Positions 1-5,829 are shown, numbered from the stretch's first letter. The stretch: DNA of 12,926 bases from an uncultured Moraxella sp. (GCA_937889485.1 CALAPG010000177.1:1-12926); one strand, 5' to 3'. Notes: a model not told the origin generated them from the letters alone. Program-made: numbers and translations.

Positions 1-177
1 TGTGGGGTGCGACATTGCCGCTGGTGTCGCCGCTGCTATCTCAGCAGTTTCAATCCACGCACCCGTGTGGGGTGCGACCAGATGATAGCGATGCCAGTAT
101 TCGTGCTGATGGTTTCAATCCACGCACCCGTGTGGGGTGCGACCTGTTGAGCCAACTGCCAAAACTCTTGTTGCTTT
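1..177 (-). CRISPR. End of a type I-C-like CRISPR array: one partial and two full repeats, two full spacers, one fused spacer
   Basis: Two identical 32-bp repeats lie at 47-78 and 112-143, and positions 1-13 are the last 13 bases of a third copy, so the array continues to the left of the window. On the plus strand the repeat starts GTTTCAATCCACGC and ends GGGGTGCGAC. It has an internal palindrome (GCACCC/GGGTGC) and is of the subtype I-C class (established knowledge of repeat families). By family orientation the crRNA reads on the minus strand, with each repeat ending GTGGATTGAAAC before its spacer. Spacers are 14-46 and 79-111, both 33 bp. I found no match to either elsewhere in the window. 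After the last repeat, 144-177 occupies the place of a third spacer, but no further repeat follows and the sequence runs on as a phage gene. The leader should lie on that right-hand side and is missing. No cas genes are in view. Confidence 0.93.
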
Positions 178-660
178 GAAACTATCCGACATAATACCAG
201 CATGATACATTGGTGGTTGCACAGAGTGGTCAGCATTAATCTCAATAACTGTACCACTGACACATAAGCGTTTCCCACCTTCTGTTATTGGGTCTTTCAT
301 AACCTTTCCATAGGTTGTTTCTGGTATGGCATTAATATCTTTCCATGTAATGCCAACTGCTGTATGCCAAGCAGCTAGTTCTCCTAAAGCTTTTGGCATT
401 TCATTATTTGTGACTGCAATATCATTTTTAAACAATTGTATTGCAGATGCCAAATCAGGGGCTTGTTGCTTGACTTTATCAATACCGTTCTGCACCATTT
501 CTGCTTGAGTGGGCGAATTGGCAGTTACAGGTGCTGAACTTACAATCTCGGTTTGATTGGCGGTAGAACCATTAGAGCTTTCAGCTTTATTAGCATTGTT
601 GTTAGAGCATCCAACCAGCCCTATTGCTGTTACAATGCTGCCAATAATCAATTTATTCAT
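115..660 (-). pseudogene. Phage-borne lipoprotein gene, 3' end replaced by CRISPR repeat
   Basis: The start is the ATG at 660, with an AGGA Shine-Dalgarno 6 nt upstream (667-670). The N-terminus is a classic lipoprotein signal: MNK, a hydrophobic stretch, then the lipobox LVGC with Cys18 as the lipidated residue and Ser19 next, which favours outer-membrane sorting. A low-complexity Asn/Ser/Thr linker (about residues 19-50) follows, then a globular region of unknown function. The gene proper reads ...VLAVGST up to 144. The last nine codons and the stop (115-117) come from the CRISPR repeat, giving a chimeric 181-residue product. The original C-terminus is therefore lost. The gene lies downstream of the large terminase where the portal gene is expected, and it has its own -10 box, so it looks like a cargo (moron) gene. 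I do not recognise the family with certainty. A role at the lysogen surface is only a guess. Confidence 0.75.
144..180 (-). other. Spacer/protospacer junction: the CRISPR array joins the prophage lipoprotein gene next to a TTC PAM
   Basis: Bases 144-177 (34 nt) directly abut a complete CRISPR repeat (112-143) and are at the same time in-frame codons of the lipoprotein gene. On the minus strand the triplet just 5' of this stretch is TTC (GAA at 178-180 on plus), the known type I-C PAM on the correct side for a protospacer. The lengths fit: the neighbouring spacers are 33 bp, and I-C spacers vary by one or two bases. The junction falls exactly at the repeat boundary. This is expected if a spacer and its protospacer were joined, and unlikely for random insertion or deletion. 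It may be real recombination or an assembly chimera; the sequence cannot separate these. Confidence 0.65.
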
Positions 661-687
661 AATCAATCCTTGTTGGTAAATAAATTG

Positions 688-717
688 ATTATAATAAGTT
701 TTATTACTAAAATCTAA
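688..717 (-). promoter_or_regulatory. Candidate promoter of the lipoprotein gene
   Basis: On the minus strand a perfect TATAAT (688-693) sits 27 bases upstream of the lipoprotein start codon, in an AT-rich gap between this gene and the large terminase. The -35 region is weak: the best candidates near 711-717 match the consensus at only a few positions. A separate promoter would let the lipoprotein be made in the lysogen independently of the late operon, as is usual for moron genes. Confidence 0.45.
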
Positions 718-731
718 CGCTTTTGTAACTA

Positions 732-2288
732 TCAACAAAACCCCTGCATACCACCCATATGCCAATCATCAAACATATCTTGCATATTTTTTGGCACATC
801 ACTGGGGCTTGGTGCAGGCGTCCATGCCATCGTTGCCATTGGCATGGTACTGGCATAATCGCATAGCAAATGCGCGATACCAGAGTCACCATGCCTTTTG
901 TTACTACCATCTTCCGACTTGGTACGCTGCTCAGGGATTTTTGCCACCCCTTTGACCTTACGAAACAGCAAATGGTCATCACGGATGTCTTTGTTGGCTG
1001 GCATATTTTCAATCATGCCATCTTCAAGACTGGCTTTAAAGTGTGGCGTATGCTCACGGTACCACCCTTCAGACAACATCACCGCCTCGACACGCTCACC
1101 CCACTTGATTTGCATCTGCTCCGCCAGATAACCACCGTTACCTGTGGCATCATGTGCGCCTTTGGCAAATCTAGGTAGCTTATCCGTCACGTGCGACAAG
1201 ATTTGCTTTTGCTGATTATACGGAACTTTAATCATCTCCAGCACAAACGGACAGTAACGCTTTAGGTTCAGCCGTTGACCTTGTACCCACATCGATGATG
1301 CATCGCGCTTACGGGCAAAGTCTAGCCCATAAAAATGCGTATCTTGCGGTTGCAAGCCCACTAGCAGCGGCTCAACCGTTGCTTTTAGCCAAGTCTCTAC
1401 CTCTGTAGTGCGTGCTTCTTCTGTCCACGTATCAAAGCCTTTGGGGGCAGTAAAGGTCACAACTTGCGACTGCTCATCCGCCAATTTCTCAAGTAGGGCG
1501 GTGGATAGCCAACGCCCAGAGCCTTGGGATGGGATAACATCAAGCTCCTCGTCGGCATCATCGCCATAGAAGTCATAGACTTCCTTGACCCACTTGGTTT
1601 CCTCATCCGCATCGTACTCGATACCACGCCGCAGACAAACGCGCTTGTACAGCCCATCTTTGACAGCTTCATGAAAGTCGCAGCGAAACACCGAGCCTTT
1701 GCGCTTACCACTACGAATCTCATTGATAAGTTCGTTAAACAGGTTCTCATCACCATTGTGCGTTGAGATAATACGGACTTTACCACCCCAAATCAGTAGT
1801 GCCAGTGCCGCCTTGATTAAGCCAGCAAGGTCTTCATGGAATGCCGCCTCATCGATGACCACCACGCCTTGCTTACCACGCAAGTTAGATGGGCGACTAG
1901 ATAGGGCAGTGATACGGTGCTTTGAATTAGGAAAGCGGATGGTAAAGGTTTTAATTTGCTTGTCTTCATCTTCCCACAATCCTTCTTCGATTTCGCTTGC
2001 CACATAATCAAACGAGCGTGCCCACATCGCACAGGCTTCGATGAACTCCATTGTCATGTCTTGGTTATAGCCGACATAATAGACGTTTTGCCCACCACTT
2101 TTTTTATCACTGGCAGCGATTAGCACATCATCGGCAGCCTCTGCCCACGTCAGACCAATACGGCGCGATTTTTCAGCGACTTTAAGCTGGCTTTTATCCG
2201 CCACCCATGCCTGCTGATACGGCAATAGCACCGCAGGGGCGATGACACTTGCAGTGCTATCTAGTAGTGGTGGGGTTTTAGTTGGCAT
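732..2288 (-). CDS. Mu-like phage large terminase (gp28-type)
   Basis: This 518-residue packaging motor subunit would pump DNA into the prohead using ATP and cut the packaged DNA. The N-terminal ATPase half has a Walker A-like KSRRIGLTW (40-48) and a Walker B VVVIDE (142-147). The C-terminal nuclease half shows acidic positions typical of the RNase H fold: Asp323 in GLDFAR, Asp380 in AHDATG and Asp468 in HGDSG. The length fits Mu gp28. The start at 2288 has AAGG about 8 nt upstream and overlaps the end of the methyltransferase-like gene by 11 nt. In Mu-like phages a portal gene (DUF935, gp29) should follow immediately; here the lipoprotein gene follows instead. The gene looks intact. Confidence 0.93.
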   Translation of the reverse strand: MPTKTPPLLDSTASVIAPAVLLPYQQAWVADKSQLKVAEKSRRIGLTWAEAADDVLIAASDKKSGGQNVYYVGYNQDMTMEFIEACAMWARSFDYVASEIEEGLWEDEDKQIKTFTIRFPNSKHRITALSSRPSNLRGKQGVVVIDEAAFHEDLAGLIKAALALLIWGGKVRIISTHNGDENLFNELINEIRSGKRKGSVFRCDFHEAVKDGLYKRVCLRRGIEYDADEETKWVKEVYDFYGDDADEELDVIPSQGSGRWLSTALLEKLADEQSQVVTFTAPKGFDTWTEEARTTEVETWLKATVEPLLVGLQPQDTHFYGLDFARKRDASSMWVQGQRLNLKRYCPFVLEMIKVPYNQQKQILSHVTDKLPRFAKGAHDATGNGGYLAEQMQIKWGERVEAVMLSEGWYREHTPHFKASLEDGMIENMPANKDIRDDHLLFRKVKGVAKIPEQRTKSEDGSNKRHGDSGIAHLLCDYASTMPMATMAWTPAPSPSDVPKNMQDMFDDWHMGGMQGFC

Positions 2289-3054
2289 GGTTTAGCCTTT
2301 CGATAATTTGGCGTTCGCTGTCTGACAAATTCCAAATGATGGATTTACCTTTAGCCTGTAATTCTTTAGCCTGTAATTCTTTAGCCTTGTTATCACTAAT
2401 AATAAGACCGCCACCAAATAAAGCTTTTCCTTTGTCTTTTTGGCTTTCAAGTTTCGATAAATATTGACTTTCATTTGACGGCATTTCAAAATCAATCCCT
2501 GCTTTGCATAATTTTTGCAGTTTATTCACCATGAGAATATTTTTAGGGTAATCGTATTTTGGAAGCTTTGCCTTTAGCAAGTTTTCAGCTTTTATAAGTT
2601 TTTCTAGTAAAATCGGGGCAGTTTTTACTTTTATACTTGGCATTAAATTTGTCATAAATGCAGTATTTACAACTGCACCATTTTCATAAGTTATGTCATG
2701 CGGTGCAATTACTGCCGTTATTCCATGAATGTGTCGCATTGGGCCAATAACAGTCAAAGCAGGCGCGAATAAAAAGAATTTAATATTATGCTCTTGATAA
2801 AACTTATAAATCCTTGCAGACAAAGAGAAAGGCGGATTATCAATCACAATGCTATTTTCGTTATATTGTGATAAATCCATATAATCGCCATTAGGGAAAA
2901 ATGGGCGTACAATTTCCAAGCCGTCAAGGTTAATCACATGATGATGCACATAATCGACAACAACGTCATAGACAGCAGGTGGCGTGTAGCAGTCATCCGT
3001 TGTCTTTTTAGTTTCAAATTTGCTTAACCAGTCCAAATATTCTTGTGAGTTCAC
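2278..3054 (-). CDS. Putative N6-adenine DNA methyltransferase (EcoRI-methylase-like), inserted between terminase genes
   Basis: This 258-residue protein has DNPPFS (72-77), which fits motif IV (NPPY/F) of N6-adenine methyltransferases. The upstream DDCYTPPAVYD (20-30) and VRPFFPNGDY (49-58) resemble the YTP and P-F-x-x-GD patterns I associate with the EcoRI-type methylase family. A standard glycine-rich SAM motif is not obvious. Such an enzyme would modify phage or host DNA, possibly against restriction; the specificity cannot be read. The start is a GTG at 3054 overlapping the small terminase stop (GTGA), with GGGGAT upstream. The C-terminus holds a tandem repeat (KELQA twice) from a 15-bp DNA duplication. 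The gene is visibly more AT-rich than its neighbours and separates two terminase genes that are normally adjacent, so it looks acquired. Similar proteins are sometimes annotated differently, so the function is moderately supported. Confidence 0.6.
   Translation of the reverse strand: MNSQEYLDWLSKFETKKTTDDCYTPPAVYDVVVDYVHHHVINLDGLEIVRPFFPNGDYMDLSQYNENSIVIDNPPFSLSARIYKFYQEHNIKFFLFAPALTVIGPMRHIHGITAVIAPHDITYENGAVVNTAFMTNLMPSIKVKTAPILLEKLIKAENLLKAKLPKYDYPKNILMVNKLQKLCKAGIDFEMPSNESQYLSKLESQKDKGKALFGGGLIISDNKAKELQAKELQAKGKSIIWNLSDSERQIIERLNHAN
2350..2386. repeat. 15-bp tandem repeat, about 2.5 copies
   Basis: The unit TTTAGCCTGTAATTC occurs at 2350-2364 and 2365-2379, followed by a partial TTTAGCC (2380-2386). 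Being a multiple of three, it keeps the reading frame and encodes the repeated KELQA near the C-terminus of the methyltransferase-like protein. Copy-number change by slippage would lengthen or shorten the protein by five residues without frameshift. Confidence 0.9.
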
Positions 3055-3605
3055 TCTGCAATCCCCAAAATCTCTTTTCTAATCATCTGGACGGTATCAC
3101 CCGATAGCCCACCTTTTGACACGATATTTTCTACCGCATCTGCTGCCTTTTGCGCCTTGTCACGTACTTCAACTTGCCATTTTTTCTGATTGACGGACGC
3201 CGTGGTGACATTGGCAATGCCTTTACCTGCTTGACCAAACAGCTTGATACGGTCAGCAGGACTCATGGCGTTTTCATCATCTTCAACCACGGATTGAAAA
3301 TCAACGAGCGCGTTAAACAGTTCAGTCTGTACCAACGACAACACCGCCTGACTACGCACATCCGCGTCATCAGGTGCTTGCTCGGCTATCATCATTGCCG
3401 CTTGTGTTGACGCTTGGACAGCCGCTAATTTGCGCTCTACCTTTTGTCCATAGCGATGAATTGACGACTTGCTAATCTCATAACCTTGCTCACGTAGCCA
3501 TGTTTCAAGGTCAACATAGCCATTAAAGCCATTATCAAACAGCTTATCATCTAACAGTTTCTTGATATCTGGTGGCAATCTATCAATCGCGCTTTCACGT
3601 CCCAT
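3051..3605 (-). CDS. Mu-like small terminase subunit (DUF3486, gp27-type)
   Basis: This 184-residue protein matches the DUF3486 family (Mu gp27) in its N-terminus, GRESAIDRLPPDIKKLLDD, followed by an HTH-like segment (GNGYVDLETWLREQGYEIS region, about 27-50) and then SSIHRYGQKVERK. The rest is mostly helical. It would recognise phage DNA and hand it to the large terminase. The start at 3605 has a strong GGGGG Shine-Dalgarno. The stop overlaps the GTG of the methyltransferase-like gene. In the standard order it is followed directly by gp28; here one gene intervenes. Confidence 0.9.
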   Translation of the reverse strand: MGRESAIDRLPPDIKKLLDDKLFDNGFNGYVDLETWLREQGYEISKSSIHRYGQKVERKLAAVQASTQAAMMIAEQAPDDADVRSQAVLSLVQTELFNALVDFQSVVEDDENAMSPADRIKLFGQAGKGIANVTTASVNQKKWQVEVRDKAQKAADAVENIVSKGGLSGDTVQMIRKEILGIAE

Positions 3606-3614
3606 GTTTACCCC

Positions 3615-3701
3615 CTACCGCCACAAGGCTACAGCAGTCACATAACCAATCACAAAGCCAACAATGCCGCCAAGCAATACACCCACACCAAGCATTTCCA
3701 T
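3615..3701 (-). CDS. 28-residue single-span membrane peptide
   Basis: The ATG at 3701 opens a 28-codon frame ending in TAG (3615-3617). It encodes MEMLGVGVLLGGIVGFVIGY followed by VTAVALWR: one Gly-rich hydrophobic span with GxxxG-like spacing and a positive C-terminal residue. It fills the only gap between the gp26-like gene (stop at 3705) and the small terminase (start at 3605), which are otherwise packed tightly. Its Shine-Dalgarno is weak, and translation is probably coupled to the upstream gene, whose stop is 3 nt away. Tiny membrane peptides at this position could be lysis accessories, but I cannot assign a function. Confidence 0.6.
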   Translation of the reverse strand: MEMLGVGVLLGGIVGFVIGYVTAVALWR

Positions 3702-3704
3702 GAT

Positions 3705-4019
3705 TTAGCCCACCCAATACTTAGCAGGACGAGCGATACCGCTTGGGCAATCACTGGTATATTCGACCACATCGACACCATCAGCCGTCAGGCAGCCATG
3801 CCAATGACCAGAGGGTTGACGTTGCACCTCAACCATATCTTTTTGTTCAAGGTAGGATAATTGCTGGTGTAGCTCATTGGCTGTCGCATCGGGATAGATT
3901 TCACGCATCACATCAAGCAGCAAAGTATCCAAAGCTCCGATAGGACGGGCTTTATCAAGGGCGTTAATTAAATGCCAACGCATACCTGCACGCCGAGTTT
4001 TCAGCAAATCTACACTCAT
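3705..4019 (-). CDS. Winged-helix protein (Mu gp26-like, ArsR-type fold)
   Basis: This is a 104-residue protein from the ATG at 4019, chosen because it sits 1 nt after the DUF2730 stop (4021) with AGAGA upstream. A longer frame would start at 4037 inside the previous gene. Residues about 13-75 look like a small winged helix: MRWHLINALDKARPIGALD, then NELHQQLSYLEQKDMVEV, then a basic wing with LTADGVDVVE. Proteins of this type stand at the gp26 position, between gp25 and gp27, in many Mu-like phages and are often labelled ArsR-like. The role in phage morphogenesis or regulation is unknown. Confidence 0.75.
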   Translation of the reverse strand: MSVDLLKTRRAGMRWHLINALDKARPIGALDTLLLDVMREIYPDATANELHQQLSYLEQKDMVEVQRQPSGHWHGCLTADGVDVVEYTSDCPSGIARPAKYWVG

Positions 4020-4020
4020 G

Positions 4021-4353
4021 TTATTTCTCTTTAGCAAATTGGGTTAAGGTTGTCTGTACGGCATCAATCTTGGCTTCTACCACAGTAAACGAGCGTACAA
4101 AGTCTTCTTTGGCGACATACTCACGCGGCAATTCAGCTTTTAGTTTTAAGATTTCACGGTCAAGCTGGCGGATGGCTTCCGATTCTTTACTCATCTGGTC
4201 GCCCATTTTTGATAGTTCAGTCTTTAGCCCGTCATCACGGTCTTTAAGCGATGTTTCTATTCGCCCAAAAAAGGCTTTACCCGCCCCAAATATTGAGCCA
4301 ACAATGGTGATAGCGAGCATTATCGCTTGGTATGCTTCAAGGCTAAATGTCAT
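4021..4353 (-). CDS. DUF2730 family protein (Mu gp25-like)
   Basis: This is a 110-residue protein starting at 4353, where the ATG overlaps the stop of the zinc-finger gene (ATGA) and a GAGG lies about 8 nt upstream. It has one N-terminal membrane segment (YQAIMLAITIVGSIFGAGKA, about residues 8-27) followed by a long charged helical stretch likely to form a coiled coil (about 30-105). This architecture and position match DUF2730 of Mu-like phages. It probably sits in the inner membrane with the helix in the cytoplasm or periplasm; a lysis-related accessory role is possible but unproved. Confidence 0.75.
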   Translation of the reverse strand: MTFSLEAYQAIMLAITIVGSIFGAGKAFFGRIETSLKDRDDGLKTELSKMGDQMSKESEAIRQLDREILKLKAELPREYVAKEDFVRSFTVVEAKIDAVQTTLTQFAKEK

Positions 4354-4547
4354 CGTTTTTCCTCTAGGGCAGTTTGGCATTTGATACAGCGTACTGCCCA
4401 CGGTACCGCTTGTTTGCGCTTTTCGCCGATAGGTTCGTCACAGTCGATACACTCAGTATCATCTGTGGCGTTGTGATGGGTTTTAGCGATTTGCTCATCT
4501 AGCCAGCGCTGTGCCTCATCATTGGCGCGGTCGATGATGTCAGTCAT
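4350..4547 (-). CDS. TraR/DksA-type C4 zinc-finger protein
   Basis: This is a 65-residue protein with a four-cysteine zinc finger, CIDC-x17-CIKC, as in the TraR/DksA family. It also has an N-terminal helix beginning TDIIDRANDEAQRW that resembles phage TraR-like proteins. TraR-type proteins bind RNA polymerase through its secondary channel and alter promoter response without ppGpp, so this protein may help shift host transcription during late expression. The chosen ATG at 4547 overlaps the end of the holin gene by 8 nt. An upstream in-frame TTG at 4559 is less likely. The gene ends in an ATGA overlap with the next one. Confidence 0.8.
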   Translation of the reverse strand: MTDIIDRANDEAQRWLDEQIAKTHHNATDDTECIDCDEPIGEKRKQAVPWAVRCIKCQTALEEKR

Positions 4548-4767
4548 GATAGGTATCAAACCCTACTGGCGGTTTTTGTTTAACAAATCGCAATACCAAG
4601 CCACAGATAGCCACAATCGCAATGAGATATTTTTGGATAGTCGGTGGTAACATCGCCACCACTTCAGGAGGCATAGGCACAGTTGCCAAAAAGACAATAA
4701 TCATAAATGCCCAGTTACTAAACCACTTCCAGCCAGTTTGCCATTTTGGTACGAGTTCAAATTTCAT
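4540..4767 (-). CDS. Phage holin, two membrane segments
   Basis: This 75-residue protein has two hydrophobic spans: WAFMIIVFLATVPMP (about 19-33) and YLIAIVAICGLVLRFV (about 47-62). They are joined by a proline-rich turn, and a short polar tail follows (KQKPPVGFDTYHD). Size, topology and the position next to the endolysin identify it as a probable holin that would make the membrane lesion releasing the endolysin, which has no signal peptide. The start at 4767 has GGTGAAAG immediately upstream. No separate antiholin or spanin gene is evident in the window. Confidence 0.8.
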   Translation of the reverse strand: MKFELVPKWQTGWKWFSNWAFMIIVFLATVPMPPEVVAMLPPTIQKYLIAIVAICGLVLRFVKQKPPVGFDTYHD

Positions 4768-4786
4768 CTTTCACCAATCAGAATTA

Positions 4787-5284
4787 TTAAATTTCAAAGT
4801 GGGGGCTATCAGACTCACCACGCTCACGAGGTTTTCCATCATTATCCCAATCGGCGCCCCAGCGCATAGTTGTATTCGTAGGAATCTTACCTTCAGCTTT
4901 AAGCTGTTTTTGGGCTTCAAACATAGCTTTGGCAATCTTGTCAAATTTGCTTAGGTCATTCCAGTCTAGTGGGAATGGTGCGACATCCACAGCATGACCA
5001 TAGCCGTCTGCTTGTTTGCGGTGTTTTGATGATAGTGGATTATTTAGCCAAGTGACTTTGGCGGCTGACGGTTTGGCATATTTTGCAGGTACGCCTTTAG
5101 CCTTGCATTGTGAGGCGGTGCGACCTTTGCCATAGTTGATATAACATTGCTCATCGCTACGCACACCTTCAATAATCATAAAATCAATGCTGCTGATAGA
5201 TATAGCACGGTCAAGAATTTTATTAAGGGTAGGGTGCAAGCCATTTTGACGTGATTTACTAACTTTTGAGAATTGATGTGTCAT
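4787..5284 (-). CDS. Endolysin, M15-family peptidase (L-alanyl-D-glutamate/D-Ala type)
   Basis: This is a 165-residue peptidoglycan peptidase. The zinc-site pattern of M15 enzymes is visible: His88 (SSKH), Asp100 in GHAVDVAPF and His162 in SPHFEI, with RWGADWD (141-147) between them. The stretch between His88 and GHAVD is longer than the minimal SxHxxGxAxD motif, an insertion I believe is also present in related phage enzymes. An N-terminal SRQNGLHPTL matches the start of this endolysin group. No signal peptide is seen, which fits holin-dependent release. The start at 5284 has AGGTGA 6 nt upstream, and that AGG lies in the 3' arm of a 9-bp hairpin, so translation may be controlled by RNA structure. 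Confidence 0.88.
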   Translation of the reverse strand: MTHQFSKVSKSRQNGLHPTLNKILDRAISISSIDFMIIEGVRSDEQCYINYGKGRTASQCKAKGVPAKYAKPSAAKVTWLNNPLSSKHRKQADGYGHAVDVAPFPLDWNDLSKFDKIAKAMFEAQKQLKAEGKIPTNTTMRWGADWDNDGKPRERGESDSPHFEI

Positions 5285-5290
5285 GATTCA

Positions 5291-5316
5291 CCTATGATGT
5301 TTTTGCCCATCATAGG
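5291..5316 (-). promoter_or_regulatory. Hairpin masking the endolysin ribosome site
   Basis: Read on the minus strand, CCTATGATG (5316-5308), an 8-nt loop GGCAAAAA and CATCATAGG (5299-5291) form a perfect 9-bp stem. The last three bases of the 3' arm, AGG, are the Shine-Dalgarno core of the endolysin, 6 nt before its ATG. No U-run follows, so it is not a terminator. The 5' arm also contains TATGAT, a good -10 box. A transcript started from that box would begin in the loop and lack the 5' arm. Confidence 0.6.
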
Positions 5317-5370
5317 CATTTGGCAGTGTTGGCAATACGTGGCACAGTTCCGATTTTCTGATTGCCAAAT
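5309..5370 (-). promoter_or_regulatory. Candidate Mor-dependent middle/late promoter
   Basis: On the minus strand the -10 box is TATGAT (5309-5314), with a predicted start near A5302. There is no good -35 at 16-18 bp. Upstream are nested inverted repeats: ATTTGGCA (5318-5325) with TGCCAAAT (5363-5370), and TTGGCAAT (5329-5336) with ATTGCCAA (5361-5368). Their centres, about 5344 and 5348.5, lie 42-46 bp upstream of the start. GGCA recurs at 5322, 5331 and 5341, about one helical turn apart. In Mu, Mor binds a dyad centred near -43 at a promoter with no usable -35 (established knowledge). This stretch lies directly downstream of the mor gene and its terminator. Confidence 0.5.
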
Positions 5371-5377
5371 TTTAGGC

Positions 5378-5411
5378 AAAAAAAACCGTTAGACAGATTC
5401 ACTTCTAACGG
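5378..5411 (-). terminator. Intrinsic terminator after mor
   Basis: On the minus strand an 8-bp stem CCGTTAGA/TCTAACGG (5411-5404 and 5393-5386) with a 10-nt loop is followed at once by eight U residues (5385-5378). It begins 19 nt after the mor stop codon and closes the early/middle transcript before the lysis genes. Confidence 0.85.
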
Positions 5412-5430
5412 CTTTGATGGTGATAATTGA

Positions 5431-5829
5431 TTAATCAAACAGGCTAAACTGATTTCTAGCATAGACCGCATTGGCTCTATCTCTGATATCTTTTTCGATG
5501 ATTTTGCGGATGGTTCGCACGTGCAGGGCAAACTTAGTTGCAAGGCGATTGGGACATTCACCAGATTTTGCCAAGGCAATGATTTGCTGATTGCGTTTGA
5601 CTATTTCTGCTTTTTTGTTGAGGGGTACATTGAGTACTTGACCATGCCAATAGTGACATAGACGTTTTGCCGTATCGATGCCCAGTGACCCAATCAGTTT
5701 ATGGTCATTTTTTAGGTTGTCGACATGGGGAATATAAAGTTCAGTACCACCAAACTCAGACACGATTATTTGAGCCGCCTCAATCCCGACTATCATAGCA
5801 ATGTTTTCATAGGTGGTGGTGACTGACAT
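5431..5829 (-). CDS. mor: Mor-family transcription activator
   Basis: This 132-residue protein matches the Mor/C activator family of Mu. It has an N-terminal dimerisation half containing GGTELYIPH (about 27-35), and a C-terminal HTH: ECPNRLATKFALHVRTIRKI (about 91-110), followed by basic residues. Mor activates the middle promoter; in Mu this drives C, which then turns on late promoters. No C gene is visible here and the lysis genes follow directly, so this single Mor-like protein may act on late genes itself (inference). The start at 5829 has AGAGG about 7 nt upstream. The gene is the last before a strong terminator. Confidence 0.88.
   Translation of the reverse strand: MSVTTTYENIAMIVGIEAAQIIVSEFGGTELYIPHVDNLKNDHKLIGSLGIDTAKRLCHYWHGQVLNVPLNKKAEIVKRNQQIIALAKSGECPNRLATKFALHVRTIRKIIEKDIRDRANAVYARNQFSLFD

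Noticed and set aside
174..182. TTTGAAAC just after the fused spacer, resembling the reverse complement of the repeat start GTTTCAA, as a degenerate inverted repeat copy
   Set aside because: The match ends after seven bases and the following sequence is ordinary in-frame lipoprotein coding sequence. The next repeat should be in direct, not inverted, orientation.
36..278. 80-codon frame reading through the CRISPR repeats
   Set aside because: Its C-terminal part is translated repeat and spacer (APHTGAWIET-type string), a common false gene call in I-C arrays.
661..690. AATCAAT/ATTGATT inverted repeat upstream of the lipoprotein gene as an operator
   Set aside because: The arms are short and AT-rich with a 16-bp spacer, and are expected by chance in this composition.
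707..1012. 101-codon minus-strand frame inside the large terminase
   Set aside because: It is an alternative frame of gp28 sequence with no recognisable features; the gp28 frame keeps its conserved motifs throughout.
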